Both the position numbers and the translations under genes were made by a program. A stretch of 64,000 nucleotides of DNA from Apricaphanius iberus (Eukaryota > Chordata > Actinopteri > Cyprinodontiformes > Aphaniidae). The stretch spans positions 3,590,167 to 3,654,166 of the forward strand of contig JAPXFQ010000398.1 of NCBI GenBank assembly GCA_028564705.1, given 5' to 3'. The notes beneath the pieces were generated by a model. It was not told where the DNA came from and did no database searches. It saw only the letters and a list, made by a program, of their open reading frames with translations. This document shows positions 22,781-35,805 of the stretch, piece by piece. How positions within the stretch are numbered: the stretch's first letter is position 1; every line of letters starts with the position of its first letter.

Positions 22781-23970
22781 TCAAGCTTTCCTTGTAGGAT
22801 AACAATACCTTTCCAGGACAGAAGAGTAATTTTGGTTGGTCTGGGTCTGTGGTCTCCTCTCTTTCAGTCATAATGAGTAGCCCTCCAAAAGTAGGATCCC
22901 AGGAGACATCCTGATCAGATGCCAAAATTAATTTTAGAGACTGTCTATGATGTGGATGAGCAACGTTCTTCATTACTCTGAACTCTCCCTAGAAAAGGGA
23001 ACTCCTTACCCATTATCTAAGAGGCACGCTATTTAATGAACCAGAAAGATTTTTGTATTTTGTGAATAGACATTTGCACCAGCAGTCTAATGATATATAT
23101 TATAATTAGAATATTTTTGGCCTTGTTTAAACTGTTAGCAAATATACTCTATGCAATAATTTGATTAAATTAGATTCTTAAATGAATCAATTCCCTAATA
23201 CTAGTTATTATCAATGTAAAATGAGACTGACTGAATGATGCCATTCAATGAACTTTGTCTACTAAAAACAAAAACTAATTTGCTTACTCTACTTATTTAC
23301 TTACATTGTCAACTAAAAACAAAAACTAATTTGCTTACGCTACTTATTTACTTGCTTGTTTTACGTACTCTTACTCTGTCAGTTTAGGCTACCATGGATT
23401 TGTTTTGAACGAGACTGTTGGCCAACATTAATATATGAAAAAATAAAGCCCTGAAGTGAGTGACTGTGTAGTCTATTTGTTTAGTCAGATGTCAGCTTGT
23501 GGGACTTATATTAAAAGGTTGGGGTGGATCAGAGTTTTCCTTGGAGATAATTAAGGGCAACGGGTTGATTTAGGCAGTCCCCCTGAAGAGCTTCTAAATG
23601 TAGACAAGGCAAGAAAGCTCTGTGCTCTCTAGCCTCCCTTTCTTAAGGTCAGTTCATTTTTACCCTCGCCTGACATCAATTTCTTCTTTTGGCTAGGCTG
23701 TTGACGTCCGTACTCTGCCCAGGGTGTGCCAACATGTATAAAAGAACGCTAAACTGGATGTTTGTGTTGCATACTACATTCCACAAAAGAAAGCTTCTCT
23801 TCTTTATGTGTGCGGCCCACCATCGTGTTATTTAGTGTACCAGTTTGGAATGTCTCTACCTAAGAATATCACAAATTTTAACATGTGTACGAGTTTGAAA
23901 GCTGTGTGTACTTCATGTTTTGTAAGGTAAGGGCCTGGGGACATGACAGAATAAATGACAGAAGATAAAA
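22781..23970. other. no gene recognised; one tandem duplication
   Basis: AT-rich unique-looking DNA apart from the 2 x 51-bp duplication at 23261-23360. No coding or transposon signal. Confidence 0.4.
23261..23360. repeat. 2 x 51-bp tandem duplication
   Basis: ACTAAAAACAAAAACTAATT begins at 23261 and again at 23312, followed in both units by TGCTTAC-CTACTTATTTACTT with one difference. The near identity implies a fairly recent duplication. Confidence 0.9.
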
Positions 23971-25735
23971 GTCAAGTCAACTTTATTTATATAGCACTTT
24001 ACAACATAAGACATGCCTAAAGTGCTTTCACAATACAGTGAACAAATTAAAATTCCAAGATAATACACGTAACCCACAAATTTGCTAGAGTAAAATACAT
24101 TGAAAACAAAATAAAAAATACAATTTAAAGTACTTTCATGTTGAGTTCAACGCCAAATGTAACAGATTCAGATTTCAGCAGATTTTTAAAAACAGACAAT
24201 GTAGGAGCCTGCCTGACCTGAAAAGGTTCCAAAGTCTAAGAGCTGCCACCAAAAAGACTCTATCACCTCTAAGCTTCCGCGTAGTTCTTTGTACATTCAG
24301 AAACAGCTGGCGAACCGACCTCATGGACCGAGCAGGTCGGTACACACTCAATAACTCAGATAAATGTGTTGGGGTTAGACCATTCAGGCATTTAAAAACA
24401 AACAAAAGTACCTTAAAATGAATCCTAAAAAGAATAGATAGCCAGTGAAGCGAAACCAAGACTAAGGTGATATGCTTGCATTTCTTTGTGACAGTTAAGG
24501 GACGTGCCACTGCACTCTGCACCAATTGCAGATGAGAAAAATTTAACTGACATCAAGGTACAGCAAATTACAATAACCTAAGAGTGATGTAACAAAAGTA
24601 TGAATAATTGTCTCAAATACTTGTCTGGAAAGCATTTGTTTAACCTTGAAAATCCTTCTCCACACTAATCTGTCTATCAAATGTAAGATCACAGTCCAAC
24701 CTCGTTCCAAGATTAATCACTGTTGATTTCATGTGCGAAAGTAGTGGACCAAGATCAACTAGACAGGGCTCACCAAGATTACTAGGACTTAACACCACAA
24801 CTTCTGTTTTCTCATCATTAAAAAGAAAGAATCTGAGGAATTCTGAACTCTAACCTCATCCACACAATCCAGGAGACAACTCAAAGAATAGTATTGACCA
24901 TGCTTAAAAGTAATACAAACCTAGGTGTCATCAACATAAAACTGAAAATAACACAGATATTGCTTAAAATCACACCAAGGGAAGAAAACATAAAGAAAAT
25001 AGAAAAGGACCCAAAGGTGAACTGTGCGGAACCCCATATACAAGAGGAGAAAAAGACGATGTGAAACCTTGTAGGGTCATTCAAAATTATCTATCAGTGA
25101 GGTATGAAGTGAACCAACCCAAAGCAGAACCTTACACCCCTACAAGGTTTTCCAGAAGAGATCAAATAATATGTTGATCCAGAGTATCAATTGCAGCAGA
25201 TAGATCCAACAAAACTAGGATTACAGTCCCCAGAATCAGGGGCTAAAAGCTGATTCAGTGCTGTGCTGGCTTAACACCAGATTGAAACTTTTCAAAGATA
25301 TCATTTATTTGTAAAGAATCAGTTAGTTGCACATAGAAAACCTTCACTAAAAGCTTAGAAATAAAAGGACGCGTAGAAACAGGCCTATAGCTTGATAAGG
25401 ATGCCGACCAGTCTTTTTTAATCAAAGGGTGAACAGCAGCCTATTTCAGTTCTTTGGGAACCACCCCAGTTAAAAGCTACAATTCACTATTTTGAGTGCT
25501 GGTGGAACCACAGCAGAAAAAAAACTCTTTAAAAAACTTGGAGGCAACACATCAGTGGGTGAACTTGAGGGCTTTACCGCCTTCATTATCTTACCCAGAT
25601 GATTAAGGGTCAGTGACTCAAACGGACAAAAAGTTGTGCCACAAAAGGCAGAAATAACTGGTGTTTGGCATGGTGTTATCTGAGCCCTAATAATAGACAC
25701 CTTATCAATAAAAAAGGACCAAAACAATATACATT
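23971..25735 (-). mobile_element. L2/CR1-type LINE, 3' portion, minus strand
   Basis: The 3' end reads GTCAAGTCAACTTTATTTAT then ATAGCACTTTACAA on the plus strand, the usual reversed fish LINE tail. On the minus strand, 24175-24525 encodes LHWLSILFRIHFKVLLFVFK and later RKLRGDRVFLVAALRLWN, the C-terminal region of these elements. The 25084-24881 part corresponds to the zone around the YADD box, here decayed, and 25727-25470 carries KPSSSPTDVLPPSFLK, the RT motif 1 region. Many stops and shifts. The 5' half including the endonuclease is missing. Confidence 0.75.
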
Positions 25736-27539
25736 AATCACTATAAAGAAGATTGATTAGAATGATTAGAAGTTAAAACTGTAAACATTTAAAACACACA
25801 AAAAATATATTATTTAGATCTGAAACAGTGTCAAAAACAACTCATGTAAAGGGAATTTATTAATAGGAAACAAGCTTATAAAGTCAGGAGTTAATATACA
25901 AAGTAGAGATCCCAACTCTTGAAGAACATGAGAGGAGCAACAGCTACAGCAATGGAGAATATGAGCTAAATGTTGGGCTAAAGAACAACAGGATCTGGCA
26001 GGAAACTGGCTTAATAAAGGTGTATTTAAATTGTGAAAAAGTGATTCCTCGAACCAAGACATACATGACAGGTGTGTGGGTGCATGAATAAATGAGCAAT
26101 AAAAAAATACTAAATGAGGCAAAAAAATACTAAATGAGGCAAAACGTTAACAATACAAGTAGGCGCTGAAGGAAAAAAAGAACAGAGAAATAATTAAAGA
26201 CTAAAATCTCAGAGAAAACAAAGCTTTAGTTCCTATGATCATGAAAAATTCTTGCAACAAAAGAGTGCCGAAAATACTTTTCAACCCAGACTTTATTGCT
26301 TCAAACTTTAACACAATATAGGCTAAGTGAAAGAAAACCAAAAAGACATGGTATTTCTTTCCAAGACTGCTACACGTAAAGTTACAAGCAAGCAACAAGA
26401 ACAACAAAAATCTGAGAACTTCTTTGCAACACTTGAACTTGTCACAACCATGCAGGAAATATTATTTCCAATGATGTCAGCAGCAAAAGGTGTTTTTAAT
26501 ATGGAGCTGGAGTAAACAGACAGAAGATCCAGACAGGTGGGTGCAGCATGTTCTACCCAGATGAAGCAAAGATGCTCCTTGGGGAGATAGCTGAGAGGTG
26601 ACAGCACCCTGTCACCTCTCAGAATATTTGCAGTAGTGGAAAGAAAGGGGTTTGCAGAGGTCAAAGGGCCGCCAAGTGGTGTTACACCTGCAAGAAAAAG
26701 AAAAAATGCTCAGATATTTCAGTCTTACCTTTTGTTACCTTAACAAACCATTGATTCCCTTCTCTCTTGCCATGTTCTCTACACTCTCCTAATTCATCAT
26801 TGTCTTGTCTTCTTTTTGTTCTAGCAAGTGCGAAGGTAACTGACAGCTATCCCCCAGCATCACAAGACTGTGAGTTTCACTGATGTTAAAGAGTCTTGCC
26901 TCTTAAGATGTAGATACACTTTCTAAATTCTGACTGTTGGAGGTTTATATTCATACAGTAAGGACCTACAGTCATACGGTTTATAGCAGGCTGCCACAGC
27001 ACAGGCACACCTACAGCATCGTATAAGCCCCCTAATTGTAATGCCACTTCCCACTACACATGTCATTTCTTTTACCACGCTTTCATGCCCATGAGCCTGG
27101 CCAGCTGCTCAGAGGCAGGTGGAAGGTGAGGACAGGGCAGGGAGTCAATGTTTCATTGTATAGTAGGCAGTCTAAAGGAAGATTTAAATTAATAATAATG
27201 ATTTAGATTATGCTTATTTTTCTCTCTAGAATTTTCTTTTTTTAAAGCTTATTTTGAAGCTATTTAAATTTAAGAGAAACATTTATCGTTGGTCCTGTAC
27301 TGATTGTACTGTGGCATGTGTTGTGATTATTTAGTAAATATCTTAAATCAATCAATCAATAAATTAATTATCTTTTTTTTTACAACAATGAATATCTGAA
27401 TGGGCTTTACTTCCAACACAACTTCATGGTGAATCTAATATATCCATAAAACAAGATGTCATTTATAAACGATGCATTTTGAGCAGAACATATATTGTGG
27501 AGGGATAGTTGAAAAGTAAGTGAGGCTGTGTGCAAAGCC
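25736..27539. other. no gene recognised
   Basis: AT-rich DNA with unsupported short ORFs (25814-26122, 26323-26664 on the minus strand) that show no domain. A GC-balanced stretch at about 26990-27140 is unassigned. Confidence 0.38.
26101..26140. repeat. 2 x 20-bp perfect tandem duplication
   Basis: The 20-mer AAAAAAATACTAAATGAGGC occurs twice in direct succession without a mismatch. Confidence 0.95.
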
Positions 27540-27905
27540 TCCCTGTTGCTGCTTCCACTTTTATAGTTTGACCTTTCTCTTAATTGGCTGCCATGTCTTT
27601 ACACTGAGATTCTGTTGGTCTCCCAGCCGAGTAATTTCGCTCCCTCTTCCCGCTAAAGCGTCTACCTCTGACCCATAAATTGGAAGTACTTTAACCTTTC
27701 CTGAGCATTCACTTTATGGTGTGCTCTTTATTCTTTTATTATGCAAATTAGATGGATTTTCATGTTTGAAATACTGACGCCGATTAGCTGCTCATGCTGT
27801 TTATCAAAGTCTCTTGTTCTTAAATTTGTGCAGTAAAATTACTTTTGAAAAAGAGCTCATAATGAATGACAAATTACTGCTTATGATCTGCCTGTATAAT
27901 TTAAG
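27540..27905. other. candidate conserved noncoding element with octamer
   Basis: Balanced unique DNA holding a perfect octamer ATGCAAAT (27741-27748) overlapping AATTAG, plus TTAATTGGCTGCC near 27580. POU/homeobox-type sites in a repeat-free block suggest an enhancer. No ORF. Confidence 0.32.
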
Positions 27906-28086
27906 ATACAGGGTAAGTGAAAATAAATCTTATTAAAGCTGGCAAGTTCCAAATTATTAAAATTAACAGGCAGATACTTCTGAAAGACAGTCTTTAATAT
28001 GTCTGTAATAACAAGTTAAACCTTGCATTCAGTGGTGTGATTTATGTTACAGTGACAATACAATTCTCACACAGGTCTTACAGTTA

Positions 28087-28400
28087 GTGCCTTGCAGAAG
28101 CATTGATACTACTTCAAAGGTTTCACGTTTTAAGCAAAAACTTCAATGTATTGCATTGTTACTTTGTCTGATAGGCCAACACGTGCTGGAAAATTCCTAG
28201 TAAAGCAGACATAGTTTTCAAAATATATAAAAATGTGGCAAGCATTTCTATTCCCACACACTGATATAAATAAATAAAATCCAGGCAACCATTCAGAAGT
28301 CTCATAATTTGTAAATAGAGTCCAACCATGTATCCATTTTCTTTGACTTCATAAAAGTTCTCATAAAATCAGAGGAAAAACACATTAAAGTTTGTGGTTT
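28087..28400 (+). mobile_element. Tc1/mariner relic, terminal fragment
   Basis: AGTGCCTTGCAGAAGCATTG followed by CTTCAATGTATTGCATTG and GGCCAACACGTGCTG is an eroded end of the family with CTTGCAAAAGTATTCAT termini seen at 7137-7950. Only the non-coding terminal zone is clear; the right limit is uncertain. Confidence 0.55.
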
Positions 28401-29540
28401 TAACTTAAGAAAATGTGGGAGAGTTTTATCCTAGCATCTATAAATGCCATTAATCTACCACCAATTAGACTAAACACGATTCATAATACATTCGTGGAAG
28501 TGTATATTTGTGGTGTAATATACTTGATGTATTGAAATGTTTATTTCAATTTATTTCAAAACCTCATTCTATGACTGTGACCCTGAAATCAATACTTTAA
28601 TTTACGGTCCACCAGCTTCAATCCATTCTGCCTCAGTCTCCTCTCCAGCGTATGTTGTTTCTGAATGGACAGATGTGAGCGGAGCTCCGGGTCTCTCTTA
28701 TTCTGTGCTGGCTGCCTTCAGTCTCGCCACACAGTGGGAGGTAACGGGTCACTTAAATCTGTAACAGGGTGCAGATAATCATCCTGCAACCTTTACAGTT
28801 TCTTCCACCGCTTGCTTCTTTTTTCTTAATCTTTCTGCTGTGACATGTTTCTGCAGATGTTGTAGAGATGCATGATAGACAAAGAGCTCAAGAAACTGGT
28901 CATGTACTGTAATTCTTTTGAAGTACTACTGATGCTGACCACTTTTCAAACATGCCCACACTTACACCAGCACACCCAAAGTGGCTAAAGGGAAACCAAA
29001 AAGGACTACTGTCATCCTAAAATAAACACTAAAAAAACACCATATCTGTTTATGCAAATGTTTTTTTATTTTTACAAAGCTTTAATTATGATAATGTTCC
29101 CATTCTGCTGGTTGTTTTGTGGGGTTTTTTCCCCACAGACGATGGAAATTAAGTGCCTTGCAAATGGAGGTTGGAGAGGTGCTTCACCAATGATCTTCCT
29201 GTATGAAACACATACTACTTTGCTTTTGACCCCTCTTGAACTAGTCATTAGCTTCAGACCCTTATGTTACCAAGTACTGTATTATGACTAATCTTTTTTA
29301 TATTTTTATATATTTTTTTCTAGTGGCTAAACTATCTTCCTTTTGCTTGTATTGTTAAAACTTTATGGAGACCCTGATGTGAAAAGGCAGGAGAGAGGAA
29401 GTATTAGAAAGTTGAGATTTGTTCAAGACCATTATGATTTAATTTCGGACTCATGGCAATTACTAATAATAAGTCTACTTACTAACTTATCTGATCTGAT
29501 TGTATTCGCATTATTTAAACTCTTAACCAATTAAATATAA
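28401..29540. other. no gene recognised
   Basis: Contains a GC-balanced stretch at about 28590-28760 inside a 75-codon ORF (28537-28764), ending GGGAGGTAACGG, which could be a donor. No domain and no clear acceptor. The remainder is AT-rich. Confidence 0.35.
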
Positions 29541-30290
29541 CAAATCAAAATCAAATCAAATTAAACTTTATTTATAAAGGGCTTTTTATAGAAGAAATGC
29601 ATCTCAAAGGGCTTTACAGATTAAAATGTGACCACATTAACCACATTCCCATTCCTCTCCGCTGATTACAAACATGGCAAACATGGTCCCATTTATACCC
29701 CCCAACCCAACTCCCATGCACATACACAGTCAAAAGCAGTCGTAACGGACATTGGGCCAAGTACAGATGTGCCAGATCCAAGAAACACTATCATAGGAGC
29801 CGTCTGCATCAGCAGCAGCAGATCAACATCAGCAGCCAAGGCAGTGACCCAGGGAGCCCAGATTTGCGAAGGATGAAACCCGATGAAGCCGATCACTACT
29901 CCCGATGCAGAGGGCTCACACAGAGGAAACACTGGAATTAAAAAAGAAGTTAAAATATAAAAAATAAACAGTCGATTAATACAAGATTAACTTAGCAAAA
30001 CACTGATAAAATACTGATTAAATATATTCAAGTAAAATATCCAAAGCAATTTAAACAAGACTATAAATAATAATTGGCAATTTAAACAAGACTATAATAA
30101 ATAATAACCAGTTAAAAGCTCGGCTAAAAAGGTGAGTCTTGAGCCTGCTGTTACAAACATGAACGTTCTCTGCGGCCCTGAGGTTTTCTGGCAGCTTTTT
30201 CCAGAGGTGAGGGCCATAATAATTGAAAGACACCTTACCCATTAATGAGGATTTTTTCAGCGCCTGGATCTGATTAGTTGTATTACACAT
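29541..30290 (-). mobile_element. LINE 3' end, minus strand
   Basis: The tail reads AAATCAAATCAAATTAAACT, TTATTTATAAAGGGCTTT and ATCTCAAAGGGCTTTACAGA on the plus strand. The minus-strand ORF at 30290-30051 encodes YYGPHLWKKLPENLRAAENV and SRLKTHLFSRAFNW, the extreme C terminus of fish CR1/L2-type ORF2. A shorter copy of the same 3' end is at 40076-40260. Truncated and inactive. Confidence 0.7.
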
Positions 30291-30659
30291 AAATGTTACC
30301 TAGCAAAACATCTTGGGATTCATGAGGAAGGTGTGGAATTGAAAACCCCTGAAACAGGAAACAAGAATAGAAAATATTTTTATAGATATATCCAGGTAGG
30401 AGAGTATGTTATTGCTCTTTCATTGTATCTATTAAGATTGCTTGCAAGTGGTCAATTATGCAGCTTTGCTAATTATAACCTTTAACAACTTTCTCCTTTT
30501 CAGACAGCTGCTTTTTCCACTGTCAAGTTGGTAACACTGTTCAGGACCAACCACATTTATATAAAATGAAGATACCATGGAAGTCATCAGCTGCAGATGA
30601 GATATTATCTGCTTCTAATCTTTTAACAGAACATCATTTAAAAACACACAATATTCCAT

Positions 30660-31165
30660 TTGAGGCCTTTGGTTGCAGAGAGTTAGGAAGATTTGGGCTT
30701 TCAGGCCAGATCCGCACCTTTTCAGAAAGCGTAAGGCTGAGCTAGGACAGGAGGTTTTATTCTGCCGAAAGAGCATGCATGAGCTGGTGGTATCGCTCAA
30801 ACAGCCCTTTGCCTCTTCTGGATTTATTAGCCAATTTCCACTAGCATTGTCTTTCACTTCAATCTGAGAAGTGAGGGTGCAGCAGGCAGAATATAGGGCT
30901 GCAATCATCCAAGTGTGTGGCGACAAAACCTCTTGCGCTTGCACCTGGAACTCAATAGATATTCATGAACATTCTCGTATTTAGAGAAAGAAATAACTTA
31001 ATACCGACAGTGTCGATGGAATAATAGCCATTTCCTGCCTGACTTGCAGCCCTTCAGAAAATGAGATTGTGCCGACCGTCATTTTTCTTGTCTGCCGGGT
31101 GTTTCCATGTGCGAGTCTATGGCTGCCACTATGCTCCCTGCATTGGCAATGAGGTACAGACACAG
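30660..31165. other. candidate conserved noncoding element
   Basis: A 500-bp repeat-free block of balanced composition with runs such as AGAGCATGCATGAGCTGG, GATATTCATGAACATTCTCG and GAAATAACTTAATACCGACA. ORFs on both strands are short and lack domains. It is the most enhancer-like stretch in the middle of the window by texture, but conservation cannot be tested here. Confidence 0.35.
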
Positions 31166-33465
31166 AGAGGGCTAAAAGAAAGAGGGAGGGGCGGGAAAGA
31201 ACAGGGGTGACTTCGGCAGGAATCAGAGGACTCGCTACCTAATTCTCTATGAATGAAAAAGGAAGTTGAGTGGAAAACAAAGCCATAAACACTAACTGAA
31301 TCATATGTAAAAATATACAGAAACGTAGATATGGTCATACTTTTTTGCTGCATTGTTTCCTCGGAACTTAGCTCAACCCAGTCCAAACATACTGCCTTCA
31401 CCTACTGCCAAGAAAACTATTGCATTTGGGCCATGATTAAGACTGATTACTTCTATAAGAGGAGGAGAGGGAAGTATCACACCAGTGTGATGGAAACAGA
31501 AATAGGGAGAAACGGATAGAAATGGGGACTGAGTGACGTGGATGGATTCCTAACCTGAGAGACAAAAGAATCTTTCAAACTATTCCTTGGCATTACCCGC
31601 CCTGTCACAGTACATCCACTACTGCTCTTATAAATTAACCATCTCACAGAGGACCTGCGTTCTTTTGCCGCTCTCTCCTGCACAATTAGGTTTGCCTCCT
31701 TTGTAAGCCTTCCTTATCTCTGTCTCTTACTCAGGCCTCCATCAGTGGGGGCATACATCATGATTTTCTTTTCTCTTTCGTTTCTTTTTTCCCCCCACAC
31801 TTTTATCCGAGAAAATGCACTACATTCATCAGCAGTCTAAGTAGAGAAAAGCAAGGGTTGCAACTGTTAAATAAATTTATATAGATGTATAAATTTGTTC
31901 CTAAACTAGCATTGATGCTAAAGAACCTTTGGAGAACCAGGTATCATATCGAGCTCTTGAGTACACAAAAAAGTGTCATGATTCCCTTTGTGTGCCACTG
32001 CAGAGAGTCGGTTGACCAAATCCAGAAAGGGGTGGTTGAGCTTTAGCTGTTTGAATGGGTGTCTCTCTCTTCTGGACACACAGGCAGCAGTCAGTGAAGA
32101 CATGCTATTTTTGTCCCGGCTGACAGACACCAGTCTGTGAGCTTCTCCGCTAAATGTAAAAAAAAAAGGAGGAGCAATTTTTTTGCAGGATAACAACTAT
32201 ACCTTCCATAGTTGCAAAATGGATGCAGAGACAGCGGTAGCATTGTAGGAGGTGGGGGCAGTGGTAGACTGCTCAAATTAATTTAATCTCAGATGCCTTC
32301 GAGACAAGGGCTGGTGTGAGTTAGCCCTACACCCAGACAGAAACCTGAGCAGATTGCACCACTACTTTGTATTCCAAATTAATTGGCCTCTGAAGATCGC
32401 CCTCTGCTCCTCACAATACTACTGATGCACATTTTCCTTTCTTCAATTAAACATGTGTGCCCCACATGCAGGTTCTCGCTAGTTCCCAGTGACTTCTCTC
32501 TCCCATTGTCACGGAGAACAAAACGAGTCTTTAGACAAACAACCAGTTTGGGTATCCAAAAAGGGAACAAAATAGGCCTTGTATGTTTACACAGTGAAGA
32601 AAAATCCTTCTTAGCTTGGAGTGATTTTTCTTCTTACAGAAATTGTTTAGGTACTTTTTTACAGTTTAAATGTAAAAAATAGCAAATAGAGCATTATGCA
32701 CACATTTGGGCATCCCACAGTATTTGAATTTTAATTACTTTTGACATGATGTAACACACGATCTTGTTAGGGGTACACAATTTCTCAGGCATCAAATGGT
32801 CAATGGCAGATTATTAGCATTTCTAAGCTTTTAAAAAGCTTTATCTTCTCAAAATCTTTAACCCAACAACATGTGACACAGTGTGCTCCTTCTGTATTTA
32901 AATTTTAGAATTTCATTTCCAAAAGACAAAGAGAAGAGCCCAAAAGACCAAATTGTAACTTGAAAAAACAAACAGAGATCAGATCCAATATGGCTCCTGT
33001 AGTACAGAAAATGTAGCAAAAATTGGAAGAATGTACCTCTTTTTGTACTTTAGTTGAGTTGTGGGACATTAAAGCAGATGCCAAGCTCAGACTTAATCAG
33101 GATCTTATCAGAACTCCAATTCAGTGCCCTGGTGTTGTGGAGGCCCCAGCACAATGGGGACCCAAATGCTATTTGGTAATGTTGTGGATAAATACTGTGA
33201 AAACATCTTAACTATATCAGTTGCTAAGAGGATATTGATTGTGCTATTGAAACTTTTGCTAATTTGTGTTGCCCAATGTCTGTCATGAATGCTTGATTAT
33301 TATTGGCCCAAGTTTGATGCATCCAATACCTTGGGGAGGAGCATCAATGATTAGTTTCTCATGATAGCAGACAGCAGAAAGTATGATAGTGGAGCACCGA
33401 AATGAAAGACAAAAAAAGAAAAGATGAAGGTAATGTAAGAATATGCTCAAGCTTACAGACTTTGT
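31166..33465. other. no gene recognised
   Basis: Mixed AT-rich DNA. Short ORFs (32383-32682 plus, 31918-32196 minus) have no domain. No terminal repeats or LINE tails noted. Confidence 0.38.
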
Positions 33466-33725
33466 TAATCCTCTCTGTGGCGATGGAGCAGAGCTATCTT
33501 CCCTCTCGCCTTTTCAGAATGTTAGCATTGCTAACACCAAGGCTATAATCCCGCTGGAACCTGGAACTATCTGACTTCCACTGAAATAGAGGCAACGGAT
33601 GTGCAATTGTCTTCAGCAGGTGACACCTTAATAATGGATAAACCATGCTGTACTGATCCTGCCCTCTGGGGAAATATTAATGACTCTGTTCAGGCTTACT
33701 GACTAAGTAGCCACCGGGAGCTTTT
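33466..33725. other. candidate conserved noncoding element
   Basis: Balanced repeat-free block including GTTAGCATTGCTAACACC (an imperfect palindrome) and ATTAATGACTCTGTTC (AP-1-like). No ORF. A regulatory role is inferred from texture only. Confidence 0.28.
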
Positions 33726-34710
33726 AGAACATCCATGGAGGTTTTCAAGCCTTGGAATGGTTGTATATGCACTAGAAGCGGCTATTCTCCAGATCACAGT
33801 TTAACCGCAAGCTTGCAAATTATGTTTACGTTAAGCGAAAGTGGCTGCTTTAATCTTCATCCACTGGAGATGTGTTTTGCTTTGGGTCGTGTTTTCAGTG
33901 ATACTAAAAGTCAGACGGGTTTTTACAGTCTATGGTTTCCATGCATGCATGGAAGCATGTAACAAAACACATGAAGAAACAAAATAACGAACATGACAAA
34001 AAAGCTACGCTAACATTTGTTACAGTTGATTCATCCTGCGGGAGGATATATTCAGAACTGCAGAAGCAATTGGAATCAGAGTGCTCATATTGGATTGAAG
34101 TGTTGAGAAGAGTTGTATCTGTTTTCAGGCTTTTGGCAGAGAGGAATGGCTCTTAGAGGCTCCATTGATGTTTTTGGCAGGGGAATGATAAGGGGAATTA
34201 TCTGGGAATTCTGGATTTAATCAGCAAGTTTTTGTCCCTTTCTGAAATCTAACAAAAAAAAATATGAAAATGCATGCAGGAACAGCTTCCTATCTTTATT
34301 CAAAAACAAACACAAAATGCAAGTTTCTTTCATTCACTTACATTGTTTATGCCAAGTTAAAGCCAAATGACTGTTGTAAGATAAAGAGAATGACTGGGCT
34401 GGTGTGGAAATGCTTTTTTTCTCACTTGTCTAATTTTGAGGAATATGGCAACAGTTAAAATTTACCTTAGTGGTGGAATAACCCTTTAAGCCCCACTTCA
34501 GCCAAAGTTTTGAAATGATTAATGCGATTAGAAGTTGAAAAGAATCCCTGAACAAATAATTTCCTGAGTCGTTAACTATTGCTTCAGAGGGAGAAAAGCC
34601 CACTGGATGAAAGGAGCAAAAGACAGCAGTATTTGGCACACATCTATTACTTTACATTTTTAGAGGAAAAATGCTGTTTAGAATGACTGCTTTAAAAAAT
34701 ACTGTAAAGG

Positions 34711-34749
<39 letters not shown>

Positions 34750-35639
34750 TTTTTTTTTCTTTTTTACAATATTTACTTAGAGTCCATCTCCAAAAATAAA
34801 TTTGTTCTTACAATGGTTGTTAAATTAAGAAATTAATGATGCAACATATTAATAAAGAGTTAGTAAAAATATCCCAAACAATGCACACTAATTATTTCGT
34901 TTATTTTGTAAAGTGTTGTTTTACACTTGACATTGTAAATGGGCCTCAAAGGAACTTTGGCTGTTAATTATAGGCTTCTATAAAGAGAATATAAAAATAC
35001 TTTATTGAACTACTGTGGGCAGTTTTCCATGGGTACAAATGACCAGGTTTCATATGTGGCAATGTCCGCTACATAAAATGTGACCAGCACTATGCTACTG
35101 ATTGTTAGATTCATTAATAATTTGTTTGTCTGTACTGTAAAAGGTCCCTGAGCAGCAGTGGGTAAATTTAATGCTTTAGCCACAGTGCATGTTACACTGT
35201 ATCAACATGCACAAAATGAGAAAAATCTAACTTCCATATAATTATAAGAACATTTTGACTCTTGACCAAAACAAGGTGACAGTAAAAAGTCCAAGAATAA
35301 TTAATCAACGAGGGGCCATATTTATTTTTGTAGACAGCAAACTTCCCTGGAAAGTGGAAAACATGCTCTTTCTTGAAGTAAAAATAGTAGGTGTGTTTAC
35401 AACTGACATATTTATTTATGAGAGTTTAGAAGTTTGGAGGCAAAGTGAAAATGTAGGATGAGTCTATTTATTGAACAAAGGACGGCAAAACACCACAACA
35501 AACACAAAATACTGAAGAGCCAAGATATTTCAGTCGGGAGATATGTGAAAATGTTCTCAGAGGAGAATTGCCCCTGCGGACGACAAATGCCAAAACAACT
35601 CTGACAGAGAAAGAAAGGAGGAAAATACGAGTGAACAGA
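33726..35639. other. no gene recognised
   Basis: AT-rich DNA with a TA microsatellite at 34715-34749. ORFs are short and unsupported. Confidence 0.38.
34715..34749. repeat. (TA)n microsatellite
   Basis: About 17 uninterrupted TA units. Confidence 0.95.
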
Positions 35640-35805
35640 AGGAACAACAATTATTTATGTAAATAATGTGCCATTGCTGCTTATAATTAGTGGGAAAATT
35701 AAGCAGAAAAGAAAAGCGGGGGGAAAAAACATCACACATGTCACCCAACTAATTTTTCTTATGCAAATTAACAATTGAAATTATAAATGGAAATTGTGTT
35801 GTTGT
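35640..35805. other. candidate regulatory block with octamer
   Basis: AAATAATGTGCCATTG, then TATAATTAGTGGG, and a perfect octamer ATGCAAAT at 35761-35768 followed by TAACAATTG (SOX/POU-like pairing). No ORF or repeat. Confidence 0.28.

Noticed and set aside
26323..26664. 113-codon minus-strand ORF with a possible short exon (TTCTAG/CAAGTG) near 26825
   Set aside because: No domain, and the nearby donor would give an exon of about 14 bases.
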